A stretch of 64,000 nucleotides of DNA from Rhodocyclaceae bacterium (GCA_016721505.1 JADKHX010000003.1:186001-250000), one strand, 5' to 3'; shown: positions 1-8,109, numbered from the stretch's first letter. Notes: generated from the sequence alone by a model not told the origin. Made by a program: numbers and translations.

Positions 1-1324
1 AGACGTTTCTGTGACCTTTACTACCAACCCTAGCGCGTCGGGCATCACGCTGGCTGGGATCCAGCGCGACAGCAGCGTGCTCAATTCTGGAACGGTAACC
101 TACGATGCGGCCAATGGCGCGGGCGTGAGCAGTAGCAACGACAACCCCGACGACAACGCCTTAGGCGACCTTGAGCGCTTGCTGGTGACCTTTGACCGCG
201 CGACCTATCCCCAGGGCGTCGAGGGGGTGAAATTTTATCTAACGCGGGTCGGCACGGGCCCTGTCACTTTTACGATCTTCGATATCCACGGTAACGAGTT
301 AGGCCAATACGCTGTGAATATGAACGGGACGACCGGCAGTCGCTGGGTTGAGCTACCAAAGGAGTTCAGCAATGTCGGCTCCGTCATGATTTTGGCGGGT
401 ACCTACAACTACTATCAGACCAACCCCACTTTGTACGTCCGCGACGTGGCATTTGATACAAGTATAAACAGTGGTGCGGTAGCGATTGCGCCGGAGCTTA
501 TCCAGTACACGCTGACCGATACCGATGGCGATAGTTCGACGGCATCATTGACCCTAAGTACCGTCACCAACAACCTTAGAGGGACTACCGGTAACGATAC
601 GATCACCGGCACGAATGCCAATGATTACATCTCAGGACTTGACGGTGATGACACGATTAACGCTGGTACCGGTGCCGATATCATCGTCGGCGGCGCAGGT
701 ATTGACACAATTCATGGGGATGCTGACGATGATGTCATCGCCGGTGGCACCGGCAACGATGTACTGTATGGCGACGCAGGCAGCGATATCCTGCGCGGCG
801 ATGTCGGAGATGACACGCTGGACGGCGGCATTGGCGCAGATCGGCTCGAAGGGGGCGCCGGCACTGACACCTTGACGGGCGGCGACGGCACTGACACCCT
901 CAGCGGCGGCGCTGGTAACGACACTTTGACGGGCGGTTTGTTGTCGGATACCTTTGAGTGGACACTTGGTGACGTTGGTGCCAGGGGTACGCCGGCGGTG
1001 GATACCATTACCGATTTCAATCCGGCGTCGCAAGCGAGCGGCGGCGATGTACTTGACTTGCGCGACTTATTGTCTGGGGAAAACCACACAGTTGGTACTG
1101 GCAACTTGGCGAACTTCCTGCACTTTGAACAGGTCGGCGCTGATGCCAAGGTGCATATCAGTTCTACCGGTGCATTTGGCGGTGGCTTCACTACGGGCGC
1201 GGAAGATCAGACCATCGTGCTGACAGGAGTCAATGTTTACACTGACCTCGGTCTTAGCGTCAATGCGACTGACCAGCAGGTCATTCAGGATCTGCTGACC
1301 AAGGGCAAGTTGATTGTTGACTAA
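1..1324 (+). CDS. C-terminal part of a large RTX adhesin secreted by a type I system (5' end outside window)
   Basis: The frame is open to the left window edge, so the start is missing; the GTG at 11 is probably internal. The visible 437 residues carry, at about 189-312, a run of nonapeptide calcium-binding repeats of the GGxGxDxL type (for example GGTGNDVLYG, GGAGNDTLTG). Behind these is a domain with the DTFEWTLGD and DTITDFNP motifs and a GKLIVD tail, which matches the C-terminal type I secretion target domain of the VCA0849/LapA class. Proteins of this kind are very long surface adhesins exported in one step across both membranes and folded by calcium outside the cell. The nearby TolC-family gene on the other strand is the likely outer-membrane partner; no ABC transporter or membrane fusion protein is in view. 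The class is sure, the total size and ligand unknown. Confidence 0.88.
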   Translation, partial: DVSVTFTTNPSASGITLAGIQRDSSVLNSGTVTYDAANGAGVSSSNDNPDDNALGDLERLLVTFDRATYPQGVEGVKFYLTRVGTGPVTFTIFDIHGNELGQYAVNMNGTTGSRWVELPKEFSNVGSVMILAGTYNYYQTNPTLYVRDVAFDTSINSGAVAIAPELIQYTLTDTDGDSSTASLTLSTVTNNLRGTTGNDTITGTNANDYISGLDGDDTINAGTGADIIVGGAGIDTIHGDADDDVIAGGTGNDVLYGDAGSDILRGDVGDDTLDGGIGADRLEGGAGTDTLTGGDGTDTLSGGAGNDTLTGGLLSDTFEWTLGDVGARGTPAVDTITDFNPASQASGGDVLDLRDLLSGENHTVGTGNLANFLHFEQVGADAKVHISSTGAFGGGFTTGAEDQTIVLTGVNVYTDLGLSVNATDQQVIQDLLTKGKLIVD

Positions 1325-1334
1325 GGCAGAGCGA

Positions 1335-1360
1335 GAGCGGGAATTTGGCAATTCCCGCTC
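1335..1360. terminator. Perfect 11-bp hairpin after the RTX adhesin gene
   Basis: The arms GAGCGGGAATT (1335-1345) and AATTCCCGCTC (1350-1360) flank a TGGC loop, 11 bases after the stop codon. There is no following T run, so it may be a weak or factor-assisted terminator, or an mRNA-stabilising hairpin, rather than a classical intrinsic terminator. Confidence 0.5.
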
Positions 1361-1524
1361 GTGCATCGGGGGGATGCCGCTAGTCGATGCCCTTTGTACT
1401 TCAGTCAATTGAATTGAGCACCACTACTAAGCTAAGCACGGAACTTAGTCCGACACAGGTCGGCGTATTGCTTTTGGGCTGAGTTGAAAACCGACCGATA
1501 TTGAGGCGACGTTGAGGCGACGCT

Positions 1525-1553
1525 AACGGCGTGTTACCAGCACCAACTGGCAG
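1525..1553 (+). repeat. Dispersed CACCAGCACCAAC element, copy 1 (intergenic)
   Basis: AACGGCGTGTTACCAGCACC and the following AACTGGCAG match the family core with one base changed (TTACC for TCACC). It sits just behind the stop codon of the solute-binding protein gene, between two convergent genes. A short direct repeat (TTGAGGCGACG twice, 1501-1522) lies immediately upstream. The rest of the gap 1361-1524 shows nothing I can name. Confidence 0.7.
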
Positions 1554-1560
1554 TTTGGGG

Positions 1561-2505
1561 TTATATCCCAGCGTCAGTCGGATTGCGTATTGCTTCTTTG
1601 AGCGCCTCGCTCATTGGGATTTGCAAGTTGGTATTGTTGGGCGGAATGGGCGACATAAACCATTTGTTGTACAGCGCTTCCATCTCGCCACTTTTCATCA
1701 TCGCGCGTAGTGAATTATCCACCACGGTTTTGAACTCGGGGTCGTCTCTGCGCATACTGATCCCGTAGGGCTCGAAGCCAAAATTTTCTTCAAGCAATTT
1801 CATGCTATCGCCGCTGGTCGAGTTGGCAATAAGTCCCGCCAAAATCGCGTCATCGATGACAAAAGCGTCGGCCTCTTTCTTGACAACTTGTAAGAACGAG
1901 TCACTGTGATCGCGGCCGTACTTTGCGAATACTGTAAGTTTGCGTGCCGCCATGGCGTTCTTGACCAATCGCTCCGACGATGTGCCGGCAGTGGTTACCA
2001 CCGCCTTGCCGTTTAAGTCGGTTATTTTCTCAATCCCAGAATCTTTGCGCACCACCGCTTTCACACCGGTAATGAACGTAGTCAGCCCGAATGCGACCGA
2101 CTGTTGGCGAATTTTTGTGTTGGAAGTCGAACCACACTCAAGATCTATCACGCCAGTTCTCAGCATTAAGAACCGCGAAGTCGATGACACCGGAACCAGA
2201 ACGATTTTCAACGCCGGGTCGTGCAAATGCAGCTTGATGGATTCCACAACTTTGTCGCAAATGTCTTTGGAATAACCAACCGGCACTTCGCCAGCGTAGT
2301 AAGAGAACGGAACAGAGGCTTCGCGATGGCCGACATAGATCGCGCCGTACTGGCGAATTTTTTGCAGCGTTGGAATACTCACGTTCTGCGCGCTGGCAGT
2401 ATCGATGAGACCGATTTCTGCAACACACAAGGCAAGCACGGATGCAGCGATACGCGGCCACTTAGCGATGCTGATGCTAGTGCTGATGGTGCGCACCGTA
2501 CTCAT
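1561..2505 (-). CDS. Periplasmic amino-acid-type ABC transporter substrate-binding protein (SBP family 3, GltI-like)
   Basis: The 314-residue protein begins with a signal peptide ending near SAQN (about residues 1-40). The mature part has the family 3 binding-protein pattern of glutamate/aspartate receptors: GAIYVGHREASVPFSYY, then PVGYSKDICDKVV, then LRTGVIDLECGSTSNT, and a DAFVIDD hinge segment. It would bind an amino acid in the periplasm. No permease or ATPase genes are beside it. Instead its ATG overlaps the stop of the TolC-family gene by four bases (ATGA), so the two are almost certainly cotranscribed and translationally coupled. This suggests a role linked to the secretion/adhesion locus, perhaps sensing rather than uptake, which is inference. 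The family call is strong; the ligand is not known. Confidence 0.85.
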   Translation of the reverse strand: MSTVRTISTSISIAKWPRIAASVLALCVAEIGLIDTASAQNVSIPTLQKIRQYGAIYVGHREASVPFSYYAGEVPVGYSKDICDKVVESIKLHLHDPALKIVLVPVSSTSRFLMLRTGVIDLECGSTSNTKIRQQSVAFGLTTFITGVKAVVRKDSGIEKITDLNGKAVVTTAGTSSERLVKNAMAARKLTVFAKYGRDHSDSFLQVVKKEADAFVIDDAILAGLIANSTSGDSMKLLEENFGFEPYGISMRRDDPEFKTVVDNSLRAMMKSGEMEALYNKWFMSPIPPNNTNLQIPMSEALKEAIRNPTDAGI

Positions 2506-4616
2506 GGTTTTGCCCCCTCAACGCTTTCTGCACTGGCCGACCTCGCCCATTGCTGCTCACGGGTTATCAGCCAGACGCCATCAATATTTTTCCAAGTAAT
2601 TTTCTTACTCGTCTCGTCGCTGAACTTGTCAGCTTGGTAGTGCTGAATAAAAGTTGTGGTTGTGCGACCGGAAGATTTTTCCTTGACGCGAATGTTTTCC
2701 AATTCAATCTTGATCGCCCCCGCCGCGGCTATTTTCTGTGCGCGCTTAGCCGCCCACGCATCGCGACTGACCGCTTTTTCCGGGACAAAGTTGGGTGCAT
2801 AAAACGCCGCATACGCCGCAAAATCTTTGGCCATCCACGCGCTGGCCCAAGCGTTTAAGCGCTGGGCAAGAGCATCCATGTTGGCGTCGCCAGACAAAGC
2901 TGAAGGCGTTGGATTTGCAGGTTTAGTATCGGCAGGCAATGCGACCGAAGCTGGGTTGACTGGTGGTTCGATCCTTAACGGCGTGTCACCAGCACCAACT
3001 GACGGTTTTTGTGCTCTGCTATTCGGCACGGCGACAGCGATTGGTAAAGGCTTGTTGGCAGGTTTTGTTGGTGCGGCGGTGGCGCCGCCTGCTGGCGCAA
3101 TAGGTTGCACGGGGACCACGATGGCTGCACCAAAAGCACTCTCTACCGCCTCCGGCTTGGCTGCTTCCAGCGAAGCTAACGCGCGCGCGGTCAGTGCTTC
3201 AATGTTCACCAAATAGTTCTTAGGCGCGTCCGGCGGGCAAATGTCGCCTTCGCCAACCAGAGCAAGTTCGTTCTGGTCCGGCGTATCGTCGTGGCTTAAG
3301 GACTTGAGTTTTAGGAACTCCAATAATCGGCCAATGCCAGCGTGAGTGCGCAGATAAGCCAAAGACAAGTCTATATCGGCATTAACCGACGTACGACGGG
3401 CGTTGAGCAGTTCGCCTTCGGTGTCGAGCAAATCCAGCAAGGACCGCTGCCCAATGTTGAATTGCGCTTTGTAGGCATCACGGGTTTTCTCGACCGCGCT
3501 GACTTGTAATTCCAGATTGGACAATTGGGCGCGCAGACGGCTGACATCGTTGTAGGCAATCGAGAGTGTTTGGCGCATATCGCGACACGCCTTCTCTCGC
3601 AGATCCAGTGCGAGATTCTTTCGTTCAACAGATACACTTTGGCGCGCCATGTCGGCACCACCATTGAACAGATTGAAGTTGAGCAATACTCCCACTTTGT
3701 TGTCTTGGCGGTGCCCGGCGACACCATCCAAATTGTTGCTGTTTTCACTGCTCATCCTGAATTCGACTCTCGGATGCAAAGTGCCACGGCGCGCCTGCAG
3801 TTCGTATTGCGCGGCATCGACATTTTCCATCGCAATACGCAGCGAAGGGTTGTGCTTTATCGCTAGTTCAAGCGCGTCAGCCTCTTCAGTCGGAAAACCC
3901 CGGCTAAGCAGCCCCGGTGCAAACATCACGGTTGGTGGCGGTTCGCCAACCAGTCGTAGGTAACGCGACATCACATCGTGCAAATTGGCCGCTTCGGTGT
4001 TCAAGTTCAGTTCAGCCAAGGCCAGGCGTCCGGCGGCATGTTCGACGTCGACACGCTTGCCCGCCCCGGCTTGCGAACGGCGTAATAGCTGCTCGTAACT
4101 GGATCGATGGTCGATGAAATTGTTCTCGGCCAAAAAAACCATCATCCGAAAACGTATGACATCGAAATACACCCGCGCTGCTTCGAGCGCGGCGGCCTCA
4201 GCAGTGTCGACCAATTCGTAATAACGAACCAGCCGCGTTTTATCGATGCGTTTGATATCGTAGCCGGTCGCGTAACCGTCATACAAAACCTGACTCAAGC
4301 TCAGCGTATGTGAGCTACGCGTGTAGTCGTTGTCGACAATTCCCGGCCGCTTAATCTGCTCACGGGCCACGCCGCTGTTTAGATCGACCTTGGGATAGTA
4401 ACCGGACTCGGCGACAGAGACATCGCCAATAGATGCTTTGAAGGCATGGAACTTGGCGAGCACTTCGGGGTTATTAAGCACCACCTTTTGCGCGACTTCT
4501 TTAAGCGTCGTGTGAACCGCAGCTGGTGTTGTCGCAGTTTCTTGCGCGTGCGCCATCATTGCGGCTGAAAAAAGGCACGCAACTCCCACGTAGCAAGCTC
4601 TACGAAACGTTTTCAT
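2502..4616 (-). CDS. TolC-family type I secretion outer-membrane protein with a C-terminal NTF2-like domain
   Basis: The 704 residues start with a signal peptide (cut near AHAQ, residue 25). Residues 35-435 form a TolC/OEP domain with its two repeats: LKEVAQKVVLNNPEVLA, LSLSQVLYDGYATGYD, then LLNFNLFNGGADMAR and FNIGQRSLLDLLDTEGEL. This part is a normal family size. Residues 485-575 are an Ala/Pro-rich linker, and 580-692 look like an NTF2/SnoaL-type domain (WASAWMAKDFAAYAAFYAP), as found at the ends of some secreted or cell-wall proteins. The protein should form the outer-membrane channel for the adjacent RTX adhesin; the added domain would lie in the periplasm. Codons 538-548 in the linker come from a copy of the dispersed repeat. 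Assignment to type I secretion is strong; the job of the extra domain is unknown. Confidence 0.87.
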   Translation of the reverse strand: MKTFRRACYVGVACLFSAAMMAHAQETATTPAAVHTTLKEVAQKVVLNNPEVLAKFHAFKASIGDVSVAESGYYPKVDLNSGVAREQIKRPGIVDNDYTRSSHTLSLSQVLYDGYATGYDIKRIDKTRLVRYYELVDTAEAAALEAARVYFDVIRFRMMVFLAENNFIDHRSSYEQLLRRSQAGAGKRVDVEHAAGRLALAELNLNTEAANLHDVMSRYLRLVGEPPPTVMFAPGLLSRGFPTEEADALELAIKHNPSLRIAMENVDAAQYELQARRGTLHPRVEFRMSSENSNNLDGVAGHRQDNKVGVLLNFNLFNGGADMARQSVSVERKNLALDLREKACRDMRQTLSIAYNDVSRLRAQLSNLELQVSAVEKTRDAYKAQFNIGQRSLLDLLDTEGELLNARRTSVNADIDLSLAYLRTHAGIGRLLEFLKLKSLSHDDTPDQNELALVGEGDICPPDAPKNYLVNIEALTARALASLEAAKPEAVESAFGAAIVVPVQPIAPAGGATAAPTKPANKPLPIAVAVPNSRAQKPSVGAGDTPLRIEPPVNPASVALPADTKPANPTPSALSGDANMDALAQRLNAWASAWMAKDFAAYAAFYAPNFVPEKAVSRDAWAAKRAQKIAAAGAIKIELENIRVKEKSSGRTTTTFIQHYQADKFSDETSKKITWKNIDGVWLITREQQWARSASAESVEGAKP
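2977..3004 (+). repeat. Dispersed element, copy 2, inside the TolC-family gene
   Basis: AACGGCGTGTCACCAGCACC followed by AACTGACG is an exact core copy. It is read antisense by the gene, giving PSVGAGDTPLR in the disordered Ala/Pro linker (about residues 539-549). The reading frame is intact, so the host protein tolerates it. Confidence 0.85.
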
Positions 4617-4626
4617 TGCTCGGGAT

Positions 4627-4654
4627 TTTATATCAGATAGCTTTTCTAAAACAA
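4627..4654 (-). promoter_or_regulatory. Possible sigma-70 promoter of the TolC-SBP operon
   Basis: On the minus strand, TTGTTT (4649-4654) and TATAAA (4627-4632) are 16 bases apart, close to the TolC-family start codon at 4616. The short distance would leave a leader of only a few bases, so the true start may be elsewhere. Confidence 0.3.
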
Positions 4655-4746
4655 TCGAATAGACCGTACAAAGTTAGACGCTGCCGAGCTTAATTCATTA
4701 CAGATTTTTTATTGCGCCAATATCGCGATTAAAGGACGAGAGTGGT

Positions 4747-5787
4747 CTATTCAAAATGATCAAATCCACGCCGCGCGGGCGTGATGTCGAAACCCTGTCG
4801 ATCAAACACTTTCACTTTGTCCCCAGTAGCCGCCAGCACAGTGCCAATATCGCGCAGCGGCAACTTCAGCTGCTCGGCACATGCCAAGATTTCGTCGGCT
4901 CGCGTCGGCGCGGCAGTGAATAGTAATTCGTAGTCATCACCGCCCGCCAAATAAGCGTCGCGCGCTAGACCTGCGTCCGGCAGGTCGGGAATCCGCAAGT
5001 GGGCGCTGACATTTGCGGCATCCAAGATATGTCCAAGATCTGCCAGCAAACCATCAGAAACATCAATCGCCGATGAAGCAATTCCGCGCAAAGCTAGCCC
5101 GAGTTCCAATCTTGGAATTGGACGATGCAATGCGGCAAGGCATTCGTCTAAATGGCACCCCTGCAAGACCGTTCGACCCTGCAAATGAGCCAAGCCCAAC
5201 GCCGCTCGCCCGGGATAACCGGATACCCAAATATGGTCGCCAATCTGTGCGCCGCTTCGTAGCAAGGCTTGGCCTCGCGGTACTTCGCCAAAAATGGTGA
5301 CACTGAATGTCGTCGCACCGGCAGGGCCGCGTGTGGTGTCGCCACCGATTAAGTCGACTCCGTAGCGATCAGCGCAGGCGAAAAATCCGCGCGCGAAAGC
5401 GGCGAGCCATCCACCGTCAGTGCTATGCGCAAATTTGTCAGTTGGTGCTGTTGACACAGGGAGGCCGACAGGCCGGAAGTGCCCCGAAGAGGGTACGCTG
5501 TTAAATTCATTGCACAACACGCAACCCAGCGTCACCCAACGGGGAACAGCACCCATCGCCGCCATGTCGGAAAGATTCACCGCCAGGGTTTTCCAACCCA
5601 AAGACTCCGGTTCAGCTTCGCTAAAGAAATGGGTACCCTCGACCAATAAATCGGTGGAGATTACTAGTTCGCAATTTGCTGCTGGTCGAACTAAAGCGCC
5701 GTCGTCGCCAACACCCAGTTCCGTGTGATGCAAGGGACGTGATGGGCGAGTGAAGTGCTTGGCGATTAGCTCAAATTCGGAAGCCAA
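4747..5787 (-). CDS. thiL: Thiamine-monophosphate kinase
   Basis: ThiL phosphorylates thiamine monophosphate with ATP to the active cofactor thiamine diphosphate in the cytosol. The sequence shows GVGDDGALV (about 26-34), STDLLVEGTHF (45-55), NLSDMAAMGA, GGDTTRGP, the SSAIDVSDGLLADLG segment and GGDDYELLF, all family hallmarks. The length of 346 exceeds the usual 320-330 because about 30 residues (from NEFNSVPSS to KFAHST) are inserted between the first domain and the WLAAFARGFF helix. Part of this insert (PVSTAPTDKF) is a copy of the dispersed repeat. The frame appears to begin with TTG at 5787, ten bases after the nusB stop, so translation is probably coupled. It is last in the rib-nusB-thiL operon. 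Function is secure. Confidence 0.95.
   Translation of the reverse strand: MASEFELIAKHFTRPSRPLHHTELGVGDDGALVRPAANCELVISTDLLVEGTHFFSEAEPESLGWKTLAVNLSDMAAMGAVPRWVTLGCVLCNEFNSVPSSGHFRPVGLPVSTAPTDKFAHSTDGGWLAAFARGFFACADRYGVDLIGGDTTRGPAGATTFSVTIFGEVPRGQALLRSGAQIGDHIWVSGYPGRAALGLAHLQGRTVLQGCHLDECLAALHRPIPRLELGLALRGIASSAIDVSDGLLADLGHILDAANVSAHLRIPDLPDAGLARDAYLAGGDDYELLFTAAPTRADEILACAEQLKLPLRDIGTVLAATGDKVKVFDRQGFDITPARRGFDHFE
5436..5457 (-). repeat. Dispersed element, copy 3, inside thiL
   Basis: On the minus strand GTGTCAACAGCACCAACTGACA matches the core with CACC changed to AACA and without the outer GGC. It is read in frame as VSTAPTD inside a ThiL-specific insertion. The flanks (5401-5510) also have no counterpart in ordinary ThiL, so the inserted segment is larger than the core. 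Confidence 0.65.
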
Positions 5788-5796
5788 GTCTGTTGG

Positions 5797-6273
5797 TCAA
5801 ACCGCGCGCATTTCAGATTCACGTAACACCATCGCAAGCTTGTCCAAAATGCCATTCACAAACTTGTAGCCGTCAGTGCCGCCGTAAATTTTGGCGAGCT
5901 CAATTGCCTCATTGATGATCACGCGCGCCGGTGTTTCGAGGTGGAGTTTCAATTCGCAGGCGGCTAACAAAAGGATGCTGCGCTCAACCGGCGACACATC
6001 TTGCCAAGGTCGGTCGATGAACGCCATCACGCTGTTTTGCAAATCGGTGCTGTGCGCCAGCGCCTCAGTCAATACGAGTTTATAAAAGACTTGGTCGGCA
6101 TTATTAAACCCGGCCACGGTTTCAGCTTGGCGAAGAATCGCCGCTTCGTCTTGTCCGCCGATTTGTGCTTGATACAGACCTTGCACCAAAAACTCCCGCG
6201 CCCGCCGACGCGGCGAGGGTGGCTTGACACCACGTGTCCTGGGTGCCGGGTTCAAGGCTGAAGGCGCGCTCAT
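5797..6273 (-). CDS. nusB: Transcription antitermination factor NusB
   Basis: NusB binds BoxA RNA together with S10 (NusE) and supports antitermination of rRNA operons. The 158-residue protein has a basic N-terminal extension (RTRGVKPPSPRRRAREF) leading into the all-helical NusB fold: FLVQGLYQAQIGG, RPWQDVSPVERSILLLAACEL, PARVIINEAIELAKIYGG and FVNGILDKLA, the last two being the classic signature. Its ATG overlaps the ribH stop by four bases. ribH-nusB-thiL is a conserved proteobacterial order. The call is secure. Confidence 0.97.
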   Translation of the reverse strand: MSAPSALNPAPRTRGVKPPSPRRRAREFLVQGLYQAQIGGQDEAAILRQAETVAGFNNADQVFYKLVLTEALAHSTDLQNSVMAFIDRPWQDVSPVERSILLLAACELKLHLETPARVIINEAIELAKIYGGTDGYKFVNGILDKLAMVLRESEMRAV

Positions 6274-6734
6274 TTCAGAACTTTCATCAAGTTTGCCATT
6301 TCGACAGCCGCCTGCGCCGCTTCACCACCTTTTTGAACCATTCGCACCAGCGCTTGGTCGTCGTTTTCAGTGGTCAGCACAGCATTGGCAATCGGCACGC
6401 CAGTGGTCAATTGCACATCGGTAATGCCACGTGCCGATTCGTTGGAGACGATTTCAAAATGATAAGTCTCGCCACGAATCACGGCGCCAAGCGCAATCAG
6501 CGCATCGAATCGTCGGCTTTGCGCCATGGTTTGCAAAGCCAAAGGGATTTCCAACGCGCCTGGTACGGTGCACAAAGTCACGTCGCTTGGACTAACGCCA
6601 AGCCGCGCCAACTCTGTCCGCGTGCCGGACAAAAGACCTTCGCCAATGTCGCTGTTAAAACGCGCCATCACCACACCAATACGCAAATTCGTGCCCAATA
6701 AACACGGCTCGAATTCTGTCCATTTATCCATCAT
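6270..6734 (-). CDS. ribH: 6,7-dimethyl-8-ribityllumazine synthase
   Basis: RibH condenses 5-amino-6-ribitylaminouracil with 3,4-dihydroxy-2-butanone 4-phosphate, the step before riboflavin synthase, usually as a large oligomeric shell. The 154 residues show the conserved substrate segments VMARFNSDI, TVPGALEIPLAL, LIALGAVIRGETYHFE, and GVPIANAVLTTENDDQA. The length is normal. The ATG overlaps the upstream ribBX stop by four bases and its own stop overlaps nusB by four, a tightly coupled operon. Since the adjacent ribBX supplies the butanone phosphate, the two act in consecutive steps. Confidence 0.97.
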   Translation of the reverse strand: MMDKWTEFEPCLLGTNLRIGVVMARFNSDIGEGLLSGTRTELARLGVSPSDVTLCTVPGALEIPLALQTMAQSRRFDALIALGAVIRGETYHFEIVSNESARGITDVQLTTGVPIANAVLTTENDDQALVRMVQKGGEAAQAAVEMANLMKVLK

Positions 6735-7336
6735 GCCGCCGCGTCTTTCAAACTTTCAAAGCGATGGTAGCCAGTAATTTCCAGCCCAAATCCAGCCATG
6801 CTCGGCATCTTGCGCGGAGAGCCCATCAAGCGCATTTTGCCTACGCCAAGTTCACGCAAAATCTGCGCGCCGATGCCGTACAAACGTGGATCCCATTTGA
6901 GCGGCCGTTTCCTTTCCTCGGACCGCAGTCCGGCTACAAGCTCGCTTCCAGTTTCCTTGCGATGAAGCAGCACAACAACGCCCGGCCCCTGTGTGATGAT
7001 GGCGCGCATCGCCTGCACAAGCGCAATCGAATGCCCCGGTGCACTGCTGTCAAGAAAGTCCAGCAAGCTAACGGAATCATGCACACGAACCAGCGTATCG
7101 ACATCAGCACGAATCTCGCCACTCGATAACGCCAAGTGCAGTTCACCACTGGTTTGATCGGCAAACGCGCGCAAACGAAATTTACCCAGCGGCCCGGAAA
7201 CTTCACGGTCAGCAACGCACTCGACCAGTTTTTCGTGTTCCGAGCGATAGTGGATCAAGTCGCGTATCGTGCCAATTTTTAAGCTATGCAAAGCCGCGAA
7301 CTCCAGCAAGGTCGGGTAGCCGCGCCATGCTGCCAT
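6731..7336 (-). CDS. C-terminal half of a frameshifted ribBX: degenerate GTP cyclohydrolase II-like domain
   Basis: This frame continues the DHBP synthase gene: after the shared segment it reads LLEFAALHSLKIGTIRDLIHYR, which is the normal linker of RibBA proteins. The ATG at 7336 is only an internal codon of the shifted frame, not a believable start. The domain keeps the GTP cyclohydrolase II outline (GPLGKFRLRAF, VRVHDS, RLYGIGAQIL) but lacks the three zinc cysteines expected in the stretch after VRVH, and its GTP-site residues are not recognisable. This agrees with the known RibBX hybrids, whose second domain is not an active cyclohydrolase. A separate ribA would then be needed elsewhere. 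It may be unexpressed if the frameshift is real. Confidence 0.8.
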   Translation of the reverse strand: MAAWRGYPTLLEFAALHSLKIGTIRDLIHYRSEHEKLVECVADREVSGPLGKFRLRAFADQTSGELHLALSSGEIRADVDTLVRVHDSVSLLDFLDSSAPGHSIALVQAMRAIITQGPGVVVLLHRKETGSELVAGLRSEERKRPLKWDPRLYGIGAQILRELGVGKMRLMGSPRKMPSMAGFGLEITGYHRFESLKDAAA

Positions 7337-7841
7337 CTTCTTTCAAAATCTCGCAAATCACACTGGCCGGCTCCAAACCCGCCAGGCGCGACAAGTCACA
7401 ACCGGCTTCGGTATGCCCCGCGCGCACCAGCACGCCACCGTTTTGCGCCATCAGCGGAAAGATATGCCCAGGCTGAACAATGTCTGCTGCGCAGGCATTT
7501 TTTGCCACGGCAGCTTGCACGGTGCGCGAGCGGTCATGCGCCGAAATCCCCGTTGTCACGCCTTCTGCGGCCTCGATGGAAACCGTAAATGCGGTGCCAT
7601 GCTGGGCTTTGTTATCGCGCACCATTAATGGCAGATCCAGTTGGCGGCAACGCGCTTCGGAGAGCGTCAAGCAGATAAGGCCACGCGCATGTTTAGCCAT
7701 GAAATTAATCGCCTCGGGGGTCACATGCTCAGCGGCAAGCACTAGATCACCTTCGTTCTCGCGATCCTCTTCATCGACCAAAATCACCATCCGCCCAAGG
7801 CGAATGTCAGCAACGATTTCTGAAACTTGGCTGATGTTCAT
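7284..7841 (-). CDS. ribB: 3,4-dihydroxy-2-butanone 4-phosphate synthase domain (N-terminal half of frameshifted ribBX)
   Basis: This part makes 3,4-dihydroxy-2-butanone 4-phosphate from ribulose 5-phosphate for riboflavin synthesis. Key motifs are complete: VDEEDRENEGDLV (acid cluster), FMAKHARGLICL, GTAFTVSIEA, TTGISAHDR, HIFPLMAQ, RAGHTEAGCDL, and EILKEDGSMARLPDL. After LPDL the frame leaves homology and stops within seven residues, whereas the continuation is in the neighbouring frame; removing one base near 7311-7323 would join them. I place the start at ATG 7841, nine bases behind an AAAGG site; a GTG at 7850 is also open. The domain is whole and could work alone. The frameshift may be decay or a sequence error. 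Confidence 0.88.
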   Translation of the reverse strand: MNISQVSEIVADIRLGRMVILVDEEDRENEGDLVLAAEHVTPEAINFMAKHARGLICLTLSEARCRQLDLPLMVRDNKAQHGTAFTVSIEAAEGVTTGISAHDRSRTVQAAVAKNACAADIVQPGHIFPLMAQNGGVLVRAGHTEAGCDLSRLAGLEPASVICEILKEDGSMARLPDLAGVRGFA

Positions 7842-8109
7842 AAGCAGCACCCTTTTGCAAAGCTTGGAAGCCTAATATTCTACGCCGCTACAGCGTTTCG
7901 ACGAATCTGCGCGAATCTGCACGACGGCAGCGCTGGGGTGGTTTACAATACGCAGTATTCCGCCGAGTTAAACAAGACAACTTGCGTGGCGGAGAAAGTC
8001 GAGCGGCTTTGCTAACGACCGAAAAACAAATTGCGCTAAAGCGTCGCTTGCTCGCAGCCCCAGAGTTGGCCTCGCCGGAATCACGGGGCAGGATTATTTG
8101 GAGCTACTC

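Noticed and set aside
7311..7323. A programmed +1 frameshift in ribBX
   Set aside because: The site CTTGCTGG has no slow codon or stop at the shift point and no nearby stimulator; a one-base insertion or sequence error is simpler.
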